Positions 8,739-17,103 of a DNA stretch of 64,000 nucleotides are shown piece after piece (the first letter of the stretch is position 1; each line of letters starts with the position of its first letter). The stretch comes from Lachnospiraceae bacterium (lineage in GTDB: Bacteria; Bacillota; Clostridia; Lachnospirales; Lachnospiraceae). Made by a program: the position numbers and the translations under genes. Location: the NCBI GenBank assembly GCA_029006155.1, contig JAQXGF010000045.1, forward strand, positions 19,274 to 83,273, given 5' to 3'. The notes under the pieces were generated by a model, which did not search any database, was not told the origin of the DNA, and saw only the letters and a program-made list of their open reading frames with translations.

Positions 8739-8860
8739 TAACCGAATAGCTGCTTCGCAGCTTATCAGGAGTGGCTTGTACCACTCCTAATACAAGCAAG
8801 TCCCAACCCACTGCTTATTGCTTTGCGCAATTGAAGCAGGGGACTTGCTTGATTCGGTTA
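8739..8860 (+). ncRNA. Cloverleaf-like structured leader element, function unknown
   Basis: An outer 9-bp stem TAACCGAAT (8739-8747) / ATTCGGTTA (8852-8860) encloses three perfect hairpins. Arm 1 is AGCTGC/GCAGCT (8748-8762, loop TTC). Arm 2 is AGGAGTGG/CCACTCCT (8767-8788). Arm 3 is a 12-bp stem CAAGCAAGTCCC/GGGACTTGCTTG (8793-8804, 8840-8851), itself closing CTGCTT/AAGCAG and ATTG/CAAT. It lies between a good promoter and the SGNH gene, so it should be transcribed as a leader. It matches no riboswitch I recognise. It might equally be a mobile intergenic repeat that happens to fold. Confidence 0.6.
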
Positions 8861-8864
8861 AAAG
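8839..8864 (+). repeat. 26-nt repeat, second copy
   Basis: Identical over 26 nt to 7042-7067 and in the same strand sense. Here it forms the 3' side of the structured leader, pairing with 8739-8747 and 8793-8804. Confidence 0.8.
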
Positions 8865-8912
8865 AAACGATGTGAATTACGAAGTTCCACTTTACAGGAG
8901 AAAAGAAAATAT

Positions 8913-9941
8913 ATGGCAAAGACAAAACGCAAAAGAAAAAAGCGGCATGATTCGCTGGTACTTCAGCTCATGATATTAGTCGCTGTCGTGCTCGTCGTCT
9001 TTGAAGGACGTCTAGTCGTCACAATGGTCACGCACCGCTCTTCCATGAAAAGTGCCACCGTCACCGACAGCACTGCCGCTGCCTCCGTGCAGGACGGCAC
9101 CTTGCAGACGCAGACCTCTGCAGCAGCTACCACCTCAAATGGAGATACGGTACTCGCCGGTCTGCCTACCGTGAAAGCTTCCTCGGCTGCCACTGCTTCT
9201 ACCCCTGAGACACAGGCGGAAACGCACGCGACGACTTCAGATCCTTCGAGTTCTGCCATCGTTCCAAAGGCAGCGACCCCGGTCGATGATTCTTACTTCA
9301 AAGATGCTGCCTTTATCGGTGATTCCCGGATGCAGGGATTCCAGAATGCTTCCGGCATCACACAGGGGACGTTCTTTACAAGCGTTGGCATGTCGCTTTC
9401 CACCATGCAGAATGAAGCAGTTATCCGCACCGCAGAAGGAAATATTACCGTAGCGGCTGCCCTGTCCGGTGGCAAATACGGCAAAGTCTACATCATGCTC
9501 GGCGCAAATGACCTCGGCGAGTACGACTGGGATTCATTCCACGATGGCTTTACCTCCTGCCTGAAACGCTTTCAGGAGATTCAGCCGGATGCGATTTTCT
9601 ACATCTGCAGTGTCATCTATGTCGAAGAATCCAAAGTAGAAGGCGGTTCCTATGTGAACAACACGAATGTGGACAAGATCAATTCGATCCTACTCCAGAT
9701 ATGCGAGGAGCAGGGCTACCATTATCTGGACCTCAATGAAGTCCTCTCAAACGGCTATGGTTCGCTGATTGAAGGTGCATCCAGCGACGGCGTCCATATT
9801 TATGAGAAGTACTGCAAGATGATGCTCGATTATCTGAAGAACCACTATGTTACCGCCGATGCTTCTGATGCGAAATCAGAAGCTTCCACAGAGGCTGAGA
9901 CGGAATCCGAGACCGAAACATCCGCTTCCGGAGCTGCCTGA
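8913..9941 (+). CDS. Membrane-anchored SGNH/GDSL-type esterase
   Basis: A 342-residue protein: a basic cytoplasmic start (KTKRKRKKRH), one membrane helix at about residues 15-32, a Ser/Thr/Ala-rich linker to about 125, then an SGNH hydrolase domain. Block I is FIGDSRMQGF with catalytic Ser138, block III is GANDLG, and the Asp/His pair is in SSDGVHIYEKY. The C-terminus is Ser/Glu/Thr-rich. Such enzymes remove or transfer O-acetyl groups outside the cell, fitting its place opposite the MBOAT and DHHW genes. AGGAG precedes the start by 12 nt. Its substrate is not evident from sequence. Confidence 0.88.
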   Translation: MAKTKRKRKKRHDSLVLQLMILVAVVLVVFEGRLVVTMVTHRSSMKSATVTDSTAAASVQDGTLQTQTSAAATTSNGDTVLAGLPTVKASSAATASTPETQAETHATTSDPSSSAIVPKAATPVDDSYFKDAAFIGDSRMQGFQNASGITQGTFFTSVGMSLSTMQNEAVIRTAEGNITVAAALSGGKYGKVYIMLGANDLGEYDWDSFHDGFTSCLKRFQEIQPDAIFYICSVIYVEESKVEGGSYVNNTNVDKINSILLQICEEQGYHYLDLNEVLSNGYGSLIEGASSDGVHIYEKYCKMMLDYLKNHYVTADASDAKSEASTEAETESETETSASGAA

Positions 9942-10021
9942 TCATTATCGTTTTCCAGACAGGATTCCCTGTCAGGTAAATAGCAATAGCAGATCGTCCA
10001 CAAACTGAAAGGAGTTTACCT

Positions 10022-10495
10022 ATGAAAAAGTTCAAAAAATTTGCCGCTGTGCTCTGCACCGCACTGATCGCCTTAACACTGACCGCCTGCGGTGGTGGAA
10101 AGAGCAAAGATGTCACCATCGATACCGCCAAGCTCGCAGATGAACTGCTCACGACTGTGACGAGCGACGAGTTAAGCAAAATGAGTGTCGATCCGTCCAC
10201 GGTATATCTCTACCAATCCGATGATGTCACTTCCGCGATCGCCTACGCCAGCTCCGGCGCGACAGCATGTGAGGTCGCTGTCATCGAAAGTAAGGATGCA
10301 TCGAACGCCGAGTCCATGGAAAAGTTGCTGCAAGACCGCGTCGACAGCCAGAAAGCACTCTACGCTTCCTACGACGCCGCTTCCGCCGGAAAGCTCGATG
10401 ATGCCATCATCAAGAGCACCGGAAAATACACCGTCCTGTGCGTCTGCGATGATATCGACAAGGCAAATGAGATTTTAAAGAAATATGGATTCTGA
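10022..10495 (+). CDS. DUF4358 family lipoprotein
   Basis: A 157-residue secreted lipoprotein: a Lys-rich start, a hydrophobic segment and the lipobox LTAC with the lipidated Cys at about residue 23, followed by a Gly-rich spacer. The mature part is a small domain rich in acidic and Ser residues, ending DIDKANEILKKYGF, which resembles DUF4358 proteins of Lachnospiraceae that often sit beside MBOAT/SGNH genes. Its role is unknown; an accessory function in polymer acetylation is inferred from position only. It lies 80 nt after the esterase gene, with GGAG at a good distance from the ATG, and a terminator follows. Confidence 0.8.
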   Translation: MKKFKKFAAVLCTALIALTLTACGGGKSKDVTIDTAKLADELLTTVTSDELSKMSVDPSTVYLYQSDDVTSAIAYASSGATACEVAVIESKDASNAESMEKLLQDRVDSQKALYASYDAASAGKLDDAIIKSTGKYTVLCVCDDIDKANEILKKYGF

Positions 10496-10517
10496 TATCT
10501 GAAAAGGTGAGATGAGG

Positions 10518-10542
10518 GCCTCCGCGGATGCGGGGGCTTTTT
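10518..10542 (+). terminator. Terminator after the SGNH-DUF4358 pair
   Basis: GCCTCCGC (10518-10525) pairs with GCGGGGGC (10530-10537) around a 4-nt loop, followed by TTTTT. A good Rho-independent terminator 22 nt after the lipoprotein stop. Confidence 0.85.
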
Positions 10543-10678
10543 CTGTTGCAGCACTCCTAAACATATATCCCTCACAAGAATTTGCTTTCGGATAAGTGGC
10601 ACTGTCGCAAGCTCTCATTTTATGATCGATAAGTATGCTTGCTGGAATAAATTTCATATTCATACAAATATGTGCAGC

Positions 10679-10705
10679 AAAAAAGCCCGTCTGCAACGGG
10701 CTTTT
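10679..10705 (-). terminator. Terminator of the tRNA-Thr transcript
   Basis: Read leftward, AAAAGCCCGT - 5 nt - ACGGGCTTTT with a further T run; it starts about 6 nt after the tRNA 3' end. Confidence 0.85.
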
Positions 10706-10710
10706 CAGTG

Positions 10711-10783
<73 letters not shown>

Positions 10784-10810
10784 ATTGCGGTCTCATCAAC
10801 CGACTTAATT

Positions 10811-10839
10811 ATTATATACAATTTTATCTGATTTGGCAA
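10811..10839 (-). promoter_or_regulatory. Promoter for tRNA-Thr
   Basis: Read leftward: TTGCCA (10834-10839), 17 nt, TATAAT (10811-10816), 27 nt before the tRNA 5' end. The rest of 10840-11067 holds no gene; an imperfect CCGCG/CGCGG dyad at about 10902-10944 may be a weak terminator for ddh. Confidence 0.75.
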
Positions 10840-11067
10840 GTGTTTTTTTCAGATTTTTGAATATTTTTTATTTGAAATCGCTTAACTCAGTTCCATTAGA
10901 AATCCGCGATCCTGTTTCGCCTTATTAGCGTACAGAACCGCGGTTATTTTTATTCACTTGCGAAGCATTTATTTTTACAGGCATCACGCCGCTATACTTT
11001 CATTTTTTCCAAATCAAATCATCTCCTGCTTCAATTACAAAAACAATAAGCGGAGGAGCAACTTCTC

Positions 11068-12054
11068 TTACAGCAGATGTGCTCTCAGCTCTTCTCCACT
11101 CATCGCCGAGAGGTAAGCCGGTGCGATGTCAAAGACCGTCTTGCAGCCAGATACTCCCTCGTCGGCCAGACGTTTTGCCGCTCTTGCATAAGCGACCAGA
11201 ATACTGGACGTAAATTCCGGATTGGAATCCAGCTTCAGGCGGTACTCGATGATGTGCTTGTTGCTTCCATCACCGGTCGCACCGCTGCGGATGACAAAGC
11301 CGCCGTGCGGGATTCCCTTGTGCTTCGCATCCAGCTCCTCCTGAGAGATGAAATGCACGGTCGTATCATAGTCTGCAAAGTAGTTTGGCATAGTCACGAT
11401 ATCGTGCTCGATCTGCTTCCGATCTGCGCCCTCTTTCGCCACTACATAGCACTCTCTCGTGTGTTTCTGTCTGGTCGTCAGCTCCGGATTCTCCCCGTTC
11501 CGTACTGCTTCTACCGCTGCCTCGACCGGGACGGTATACTGTCTCGCATCCTGCACGCCTTCTACACGACGGATTGCATCCGAATGTCCCTGACTGACGC
11601 CGCGTCCCCAAAACGTATAATCCTTCCCATCCGGCAGGATCGCATTGCCATAGAGGCGGTTCAGAGAAAACATACCCGGATCCCAGCCGACTGAAATGAT
11701 GCCGACGTGCCCGCTCTCCTTTGCCGCTGCATCAACATTTGTAAAATGCTCCGGGATTCTCGCATGTGTGTCAAAGCTGTCTACGACATTGAAAAGCTTC
11801 GCCAGCTCCGGTGTCTGCTTCGGCAGGTCGGTCGCGCTTCCGCCACAGATGATGCAGACGTCGATATCATCCTTATGTGCAGCCAGCTCACTGACCGGAT
11901 ACACCTTTCCACCTTCTGTCGTGATCTTTACCTTCGCCGGATCACGTCTCGTAAATACACCGGCCATCTCACAGTCCGGATTGTGCCGAATCGCAGCTTC
12001 CACACCACGCCCGATATTTCCATATCCAACAATTCCAATTCTTACTTTATTCAT
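11068..12054 (-). CDS. ddh: meso-Diaminopimelate dehydrogenase
   Basis: Reductively aminates tetrahydrodipicolinate to meso-DAP in one NADPH-dependent step, supplying peptidoglycan and lysine. The 328-residue product has the Rossmann motif GIVGYGNIGRG at the N-terminus, VFTRRDP, a GWDPGMFSLNRLYG segment and WGRGVSQGHSDAIRR, all typical of Ddh (about 326 residues). The start is ATG 12054 with AAGGAG upstream; the longer frame to 12189 is not supported. It is transcribed alone. Lysine pathway neighbours such as dapA are not in the window. Confidence 0.96.
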   Translation of the reverse strand: MNKVRIGIVGYGNIGRGVEAAIRHNPDCEMAGVFTRRDPAKVKITTEGGKVYPVSELAAHKDDIDVCIICGGSATDLPKQTPELAKLFNVVDSFDTHARIPEHFTNVDAAAKESGHVGIISVGWDPGMFSLNRLYGNAILPDGKDYTFWGRGVSQGHSDAIRRVEGVQDARQYTVPVEAAVEAVRNGENPELTTRQKHTRECYVVAKEGADRKQIEHDIVTMPNYFADYDTTVHFISQEELDAKHKGIPHGGFVIRSGATGDGSNKHIIEYRLKLDSNPEFTSSILVAYARAAKRLADEGVSGCKTVFDIAPAYLSAMSGEELRAHLL

Positions 12055-12177
12055 TATTTTTCCGACTCCTTTCGCCAATACAAAACGATCGCTCTCATAC
12101 AGGTTCATAAATGCAATTTTCTCGCAATCCACTATACCTGTTTTAGAAACACATATTATGTTCCTGGCACGCCATCT

Positions 12178-12207
12178 ATGATACCACAAACGTCAGTTAG
12201 TTGTAAA
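12178..12207 (-). promoter_or_regulatory. Probable promoter for ddh
   Basis: Read leftward: TTTACA (12202-12207), 18 nt, TATCAT (12178-12183). Both hexamers match five of six. The leader would be about 115 nt. The 321-nt gap 12055-12375 otherwise holds only the hairpin at 12310-12343. Confidence 0.55.
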
Positions 12208-12309
12208 TTATATCTTTTCCGTGAATCCACGCGCTATTACAAGTTGCTCAGCAAGGTGTTTTAAGTGGAACCTTACAACATTCGTATCGTAACATTTCAT
12301 AGTATCAAT

Positions 12310-12343
12310 ACAGCTCCGGACAAACAAGCTTGCCCGGAGCTGT
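12310..12343 (-). terminator. Hairpin downstream of the CsoR-like gene
   Basis: A perfect 10-bp inverted repeat ACAGCTCCGG / CCGGAGCTGT with a 14-nt loop, about 35 nt after the CsoR-like stop. The T tract on the minus strand is poor, so terminator function is probable, not certain. Confidence 0.55.
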
Positions 12344-12375
12344 ACCTGAATTTTATTTCTATGTGAATCATTGTG

Positions 12376-12948
12376 TTACTTTATAAACCGATCAATCGCC
12401 TTATTCAGCTCCTCGATCGTCTCCATATCACCGGACTCGATCGCTTCGACGAGACAGTGCTTGATATGATCCTCGAGGATGACCTTACCGGTATTATTGA
12501 TGGCTGACTTGACTGCGGAGAGCTGGATCAGCACCTCGCTGCAGTCCCTCCCATCCTCTACCATACGCTTGATGGACTCCAGATGCCCGATGGCACGCGA
12601 GAGACGGTTCAGGACCGCCTTCGTGTTTTCGTGGTGGTGATAATGTCCATGGCCGTGTGCATGGGTGTGCACCGTACCATCGGAATGTACATGTGCTTCT
12701 CCAGCCGCATGGGTATGCATACTCCCATCGGAATGCCTATGCACTTCCCCAGTAGCATGCGTGTGGTAAGTAACTGTGCCATCCGGATTTTCATGCTTAT
12801 GTGGCTTTATTGCATCATCTGGATTCGCCTGTGTGTGCTCAGATACCACACCACCGACCGTATGCGTATGCTGCCTTTTTTCTGTACTGGTGTCATGTGT
12901 ATGCTCTACAACCTTGCCATCAATGACATGCGTATGTGTATGTTCCAT
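12376..12948 (-). CDS. CsoR-family metal-sensing repressor with His-rich N-terminal extension
   Basis: A 190-residue protein in two parts. Residues 1-106 hold 26 His, mostly as HTH/HSH-like pairs in degenerate repeats such as HSDGTVHTHAHG. Residues about 108-190 are a DUF156 (CsoR/RcnR/FrmR) DNA-binding domain. The Cu(I) site pattern C-x24-H-x3-C is present as Cys136, His161, Cys165, so copper is the likely inducer of the core domain. Typical CsoR proteins are about 90 residues, so the extension more than doubles the length; it could buffer Zn, Ni or Cu. No exporter gene is adjacent, which leaves its target unknown. It starts 27 nt after the branching enzyme region. Confidence 0.88.
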   Translation of the reverse strand: MEHTHTHVIDGKVVEHTHDTSTEKRQHTHTVGGVVSEHTQANPDDAIKPHKHENPDGTVTYHTHATGEVHRHSDGSMHTHAAGEAHVHSDGTVHTHAHGHGHYHHHENTKAVLNRLSRAIGHLESIKRMVEDGRDCSEVLIQLSAVKSAINNTGKVILEDHIKHCLVEAIESGDMETIEELNKAIDRFIK

Positions 12949-12981
12949 CTTCGCGTTCTGATTCCTTTCTGGACCCGGAGC

Positions 12982-15681
12982 TTATTTTTTCTCATCCACA
13001 GCAGCCGCTTCCTTCTTCGCTGCTACCGTAAGCTTCGTCTCTTTCGGCTCGCGCTTTACTGCTACCTTCGTCTCCTTCGGCTCACGCTTTACCGCCACTT
13101 TCGTCTCCTTTGGCTCGCGCTTTACCGCTACCTTCGTTTCTTTCGGCTCACGCTTTACCGCTACCTTTGTTTCCTTTGGCTCACGTTTTACTGCCACTTT
13201 TGTTTCCTTTGGCTCATGTTTTACCGCTACCTTTGTCTCCTTCGGTTCAGCGACCACTGCGACCTTCGTCTCTGTCGCTTCTGCTGCGGCCTCTTTTTTT
13301 CTCCGGCCTCTGCGCTTCGGTGTCGTCTCCTCTGCCTTTGCAGCAGGCTCAGCCACCTTCGCGGCAGTCTTGCGTGCCGCTTTCTTTACCGGCTTGTCCT
13401 CTTTTACTGCCTTTGCAGCTTCCGTCGTCTTCGCCGCACGTTTGGTCGTATGTCCGGCTGCTGCCTTTTCTGCCGTGCGCGTGCACTGGAATACGGAGAT
13501 GCCCATCGGCGGTACGAGGATCTGAATGGAATCCTCACGGTCATCGCACGGACTCTTCTTCGAACTCTTTGCACGCGGATTGACATTGCCGTCGCCGCCA
13601 AACTCCTTGCTGTCACTGTTGAAAATCTCTTTGTACTTTCCGCTGTACGGAACGCCAATCTTGTGGTTCTCATAGACAAGCGGGGAGAAGTTGCAGACGA
13701 TCAGCAGATCTTCTTTCTCCTTTGATCCTCTGCGCATAAATACAAGCATATTTTCATCGGCAGAAATATTGTTGATCCACTCAAAGCCTGCCGGGTCATA
13801 ATCCTCTTCGTACAGAGCCGGCTGATCATGGTAGAGCTTCAGCAGCGCCTTTACATAGCTCTGCAGCTGCTTATGCTCGTCATACTGCAGCAGATCCCAC
13901 TCGAGGCTCTTCGCCTCACTCCACTCAGAAAACTGTGCAAAATCCTGTCCCATAAACAGAAGCTTCTTGCCCGGATGAGCAAGCATAAAGCCATAGGCTG
14001 CGCGGAGATTTGCAAACTTGAGCTTGCGCTTGCCCGGCATCTTGCCGATCATCGAGCCCTTGCCATGCACGACCTCATCATGGGAGAGTGTCAGGATGAA
14101 GTCCTCACTGTACGCATAGATCATGCTGAACGTCAGCTCTCCGTGATGATGGGAACGGAAGATCGGATCGAGCTGCATATAATCAAGGAAATCATTCATC
14201 CAGCCCATGTTCCACTTATAGTCAAATCCGAGGCCGCCCTCCTCTACCGGGGTCGTCACCTTCGGCCATGCGGTCGACTCTTCCGCGATCAGAAGCGCAC
14301 CGTCCGCATCTTTTTTATAAATCGAATTCAGATGTTTGAAAAACTCAACCGCTTCCAGGTTCTCATTGCCGCCGTAAATATTTGCCACCCACTCACCGTC
14401 ATTCTTGCCATAGTCGAGATACAGCATCGAAGCGACCGCATCCATCCGGATACCGTCTGCATGATATACGTTTTTCCAGAACAGCGCATTGGCGATCAGG
14501 AAGTTCGATACCTCCGGCCGGCCATAATTGTAAATCAGCGTGCCCCAGTGCGGGTGGGAACCCTTGCGCGGATCGAGGTGCTCGTACAGGCAAGTGCCGT
14601 CAAATGCACTCAGCCCGAACGTATCGCGCGGAAAATGAGCCGGTACCCAGTCCAGGATGACTCCGATGCCCTGCTCATGCATGTAATTCATGAAATACAT
14701 GAAATCCTGCGGTGTGCCATACCGGGCGGTCGGCGCATAGTAGCCGGTCACCTGATAGCCCCATGAGGCATCAAACGGATGCTCCATGATTGGCAGCAAT
14801 TCCACGTGCGTATAGCCCATTTCCTTTACGTAGTCTGCCAGCATCGGCGCGAGCTCCCGGTAATTGTAGAATTCCCTGCCATCATCCGGCTTCCGCCAGG
14901 AGCCGAGGTGCAGCTCATAGATCGCCATCGGATCTTTCTTGGACTCCGTCTTTTTCCGGTCTGCCATCCACTTCTCATCAGTCCAGGTAAATTTGGACAG
15001 ATCTGTGACGATCGATGCCGTATTCGGGCGAAGCTCCGCCGCATTCGCATACGGGTCTGCCTTCAGATAAGTCAGGCCACCTTTTGCTTTAATCTCATAC
15101 TTATATAAAGTCCCATCCGGAAGGTTCGGTACAAACAGCTCGAAAATGCCGGAATCCCACAATCGGCGCATCGGCAGCCGTCTGCCATCCCAGAGGTTAA
15201 AATCACCAACCACACTGACACGCAATGCATTTGGCGCCCACACGGCGAACTCGACACCCGGTACCCCATCGACGGTCATCGGATGTGCGCCAAGCTTTTT
15301 ATAAATATCATAGCAGATACCTGCATTAAATTTCTTCGTCTCTTTTTCTGTGATCTGCGGTGCGAAACTGTACGGATCCAGATATTCCTGCTCCGTCCCG
15401 TCCTCATAAGTAATATGAAATACGTACTCCGGTACACGCTTGCCCGGAATCAGTACTGCGTAATATCCCGCTTCATCTTCCAGGTCCATCGGATACTGCG
15501 TCTCTTTCTTTCCACTCTTCACCCTGACCACGACTGCCGCCGCACCCGGGAAAAAGCCCTGAATCGTAATTCCCGCCTCTGTCACATGTGCTCCGAGCAA
15601 ATTTTGCGGATGATCCTCTTCCGAGTAAACGATCGCTTCCACACCTGCCCAGTCCATTAATTCATACAACTTCTCATCCAT
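12982..15681 (-). CDS. glgB: 1,4-alpha-glucan branching enzyme with Lys-rich repeat tail
   Basis: Creates alpha-1,6 branches in glycogen. The 899-residue product has an N-terminal CBM48-type region (VEFAVWAPNALRVSVVGDFN), a GH13 barrel with GIRMDAVASMLYLDYG (nucleophile Asp), LIAEESTAW (acid Glu) and LSHDEVVHGKGS (transition-state Asp), and an all-beta domain ending around VPPMGISVFQC. After that comes an unusual tail of about 150 residues rich in Lys, Ala and Glu, ending in seven near-identical 11-residue units containing EPKETKVAVKR. The ATG at 15681 has GGAGGGG just upstream. No other glg genes are adjacent; a role of the tail in binding is inference. Confidence 0.94.
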   Translation of the reverse strand: MDEKLYELMDWAGVEAIVYSEEDHPQNLLGAHVTEAGITIQGFFPGAAAVVVRVKSGKKETQYPMDLEDEAGYYAVLIPGKRVPEYVFHITYEDGTEQEYLDPYSFAPQITEKETKKFNAGICYDIYKKLGAHPMTVDGVPGVEFAVWAPNALRVSVVGDFNLWDGRRLPMRRLWDSGIFELFVPNLPDGTLYKYEIKAKGGLTYLKADPYANAAELRPNTASIVTDLSKFTWTDEKWMADRKKTESKKDPMAIYELHLGSWRKPDDGREFYNYRELAPMLADYVKEMGYTHVELLPIMEHPFDASWGYQVTGYYAPTARYGTPQDFMYFMNYMHEQGIGVILDWVPAHFPRDTFGLSAFDGTCLYEHLDPRKGSHPHWGTLIYNYGRPEVSNFLIANALFWKNVYHADGIRMDAVASMLYLDYGKNDGEWVANIYGGNENLEAVEFFKHLNSIYKKDADGALLIAEESTAWPKVTTPVEEGGLGFDYKWNMGWMNDFLDYMQLDPIFRSHHHGELTFSMIYAYSEDFILTLSHDEVVHGKGSMIGKMPGKRKLKFANLRAAYGFMLAHPGKKLLFMGQDFAQFSEWSEAKSLEWDLLQYDEHKQLQSYVKALLKLYHDQPALYEEDYDPAGFEWINNISADENMLVFMRRGSKEKEDLLIVCNFSPLVYENHKIGVPYSGKYKEIFNSDSKEFGGDGNVNPRAKSSKKSPCDDREDSIQILVPPMGISVFQCTRTAEKAAAGHTTKRAAKTTEAAKAVKEDKPVKKAARKTAAKVAEPAAKAEETTPKRRGRRKKEAAAEATETKVAVVAEPKETKVAVKHEPKETKVAVKREPKETKVAVKREPKETKVAVKREPKETKVAVKREPKETKVAVKREPKETKLTVAAKKEAAAVDEKK
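13034..13264 (-). repeat. Seven 33-nt tandem repeats in the glgB 3' end
   Basis: A 33-nt unit recurs seven times in frame (unit boundaries near 13043, 13076, 13109, 13142, 13175, 13208, 13241), each encoding an EPKETKVAVKR-type 11-mer. Third-codon positions vary between units more than the amino acids do, suggesting selection on the peptide rather than very recent slippage. Confidence 0.9.
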
Positions 15682-15786
15682 ATGGTACCCCTCCAAAGAC
15701 ATTTGAATAATAGTCGCAATTAATTATTGATTGCAGATCTAACAGTACCAGTTTACCATCTTATACGGGTAAACTCAAGGAGAAAA

Positions 15787-17040
15787 TCAAAACGCATGGA
15801 TATAAAGCCCACTTCGCAGCTTCGGTTCAAACCACGTCGATTTCGGCGGCATGAGCCGCTCTGCATCCGCCACTGCAAACAGTTCCTGTATCGAAGTCGG
15901 ATACATGGCAAAGGCTGCCGCACAGTCTTCGTGTACACGTCGTTCCAGCTCCTGATAGCCCCGGATACCGCCGACGAACCCAATGCGCGGATCCGTCTTC
16001 GGGTCGCCGATTCCAAGCACCGGATGAAGAAAGGCATCCTGCAGGATCGAGACATCCAGACCATCCACCGGATCATCCTTTCGATATTCCGGGCGGATCG
16101 TCAAATGATACCACTGATTCGCCAGATACAGAAGCAGCTCCCCCTTTCCATGCAGTTCACCATGCAGACATTCCGGATCCCTGTACCCTTCACACGGCCG
16201 GATCTCAAATACCTTCTCCGCTTCCTTTAAAAGCGCCTCCGGCGTCCGGCCGTTCAGATCCTTTACGACGCGGTTATAGTCCAGAATCTGCAGCTCCTCA
16301 TCCGGAAAGAGTACCGACAGAAAATAATTGAATTCCTCCGTTCCGTCATAACCCGGATGCTCTGCCCGGCGCTGCAGCCCGACCCGCACCGCCGATGCCG
16401 CCCGGTGATGCCCGTCCGCGATATAGATCCGGTCGATGCCTGCAAACGCCTCCCGGATTGCTTTGATCTGCTCCGGATCTGTAATCGACCAGCCCCGGTG
16501 CCGGATTCCATCCTCCGCTACAAAATCAAAGTGTGGAACACCTTCTTTTACCTGTCTGGTAATCTCCTGAATCACCGCATTTTTCCGGTATGCGAGAAAG
16601 ATCGGACCGGTCTGTGCGCTGCACGCATTGATGTGCCGCACACGGTCTTCCTCTTTTTCCGGTCTGGTATTCTCATGCCTGCGGATCACCTGCGTGCAAT
16701 AGTCATCAATGGATGCGCAGGCCACCAGCCCCGTCTGCGTCCTGCCATTCATCGTCTGCTCATACAGCGCATATCCACGCTCCGGTTCTCGCACCAGTAC
16801 GCCATCCTTCAGCCAGCGTTGCAGCAGTTCGTTTGCTTTTTCGTAAACCTGCGGCGCATACATATCCGCATCCGGCGGAAACTGCGTCTCCGGGCGGTCA
16901 ATATTTAAAAAAGAAAGCGGATGATCTGCCGTCAGCTCCGCCGCTTCCTTCCGATTGTAAACATCATAGGGCAGTGCCGCTACCCGCGCCGCATACTCCG
17001 GCGCCGGATGAATGCACTGAAATGGTACGATCGTTGCCAT
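15787..17040 (-). CDS. DUF1015 family protein
   Basis: A 417-residue protein matching DUF1015: the N-terminus ATIVPFQCIHPAPEYAARVAALPYDVYN, then HPLSFLNIDRPE, and IADGHHRAASAVRVG near the middle. The family's biochemical role is not known; in Clostridia it is often found directly after serC/serA, as here (63 nt after serA, same strand). GGAGGGG precedes the ATG. The GHHR motif recalls ParB-like nuclease folds, to which the family is distantly related by some annotations, but that is not proof of activity. Confidence 0.88.
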   Translation of the reverse strand: MATIVPFQCIHPAPEYAARVAALPYDVYNRKEAAELTADHPLSFLNIDRPETQFPPDADMYAPQVYEKANELLQRWLKDGVLVREPERGYALYEQTMNGRTQTGLVACASIDDYCTQVIRRHENTRPEKEEDRVRHINACSAQTGPIFLAYRKNAVIQEITRQVKEGVPHFDFVAEDGIRHRGWSITDPEQIKAIREAFAGIDRIYIADGHHRAASAVRVGLQRRAEHPGYDGTEEFNYFLSVLFPDEELQILDYNRVVKDLNGRTPEALLKEAEKVFEIRPCEGYRDPECLHGELHGKGELLLYLANQWYHLTIRPEYRKDDPVDGLDVSILQDAFLHPVLGIGDPKTDPRIGFVGGIRGYQELERRVHEDCAAAFAMYPTSIQELFAVADAERLMPPKSTWFEPKLRSGLYIHAF

Positions 17041-17103
17041 AGTAGCCCCTCCTCTTCGTAAAGAAAAAGCTGCCAGCCTTCCGGCGGCAGCCCTTTCTCT
17101 GAT

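Noticed and set aside
13828..14766. 312-codon plus-strand ORF within glgB
   Set aside because: Antisense shadow of the GH13 coding region, without a ribosome site.
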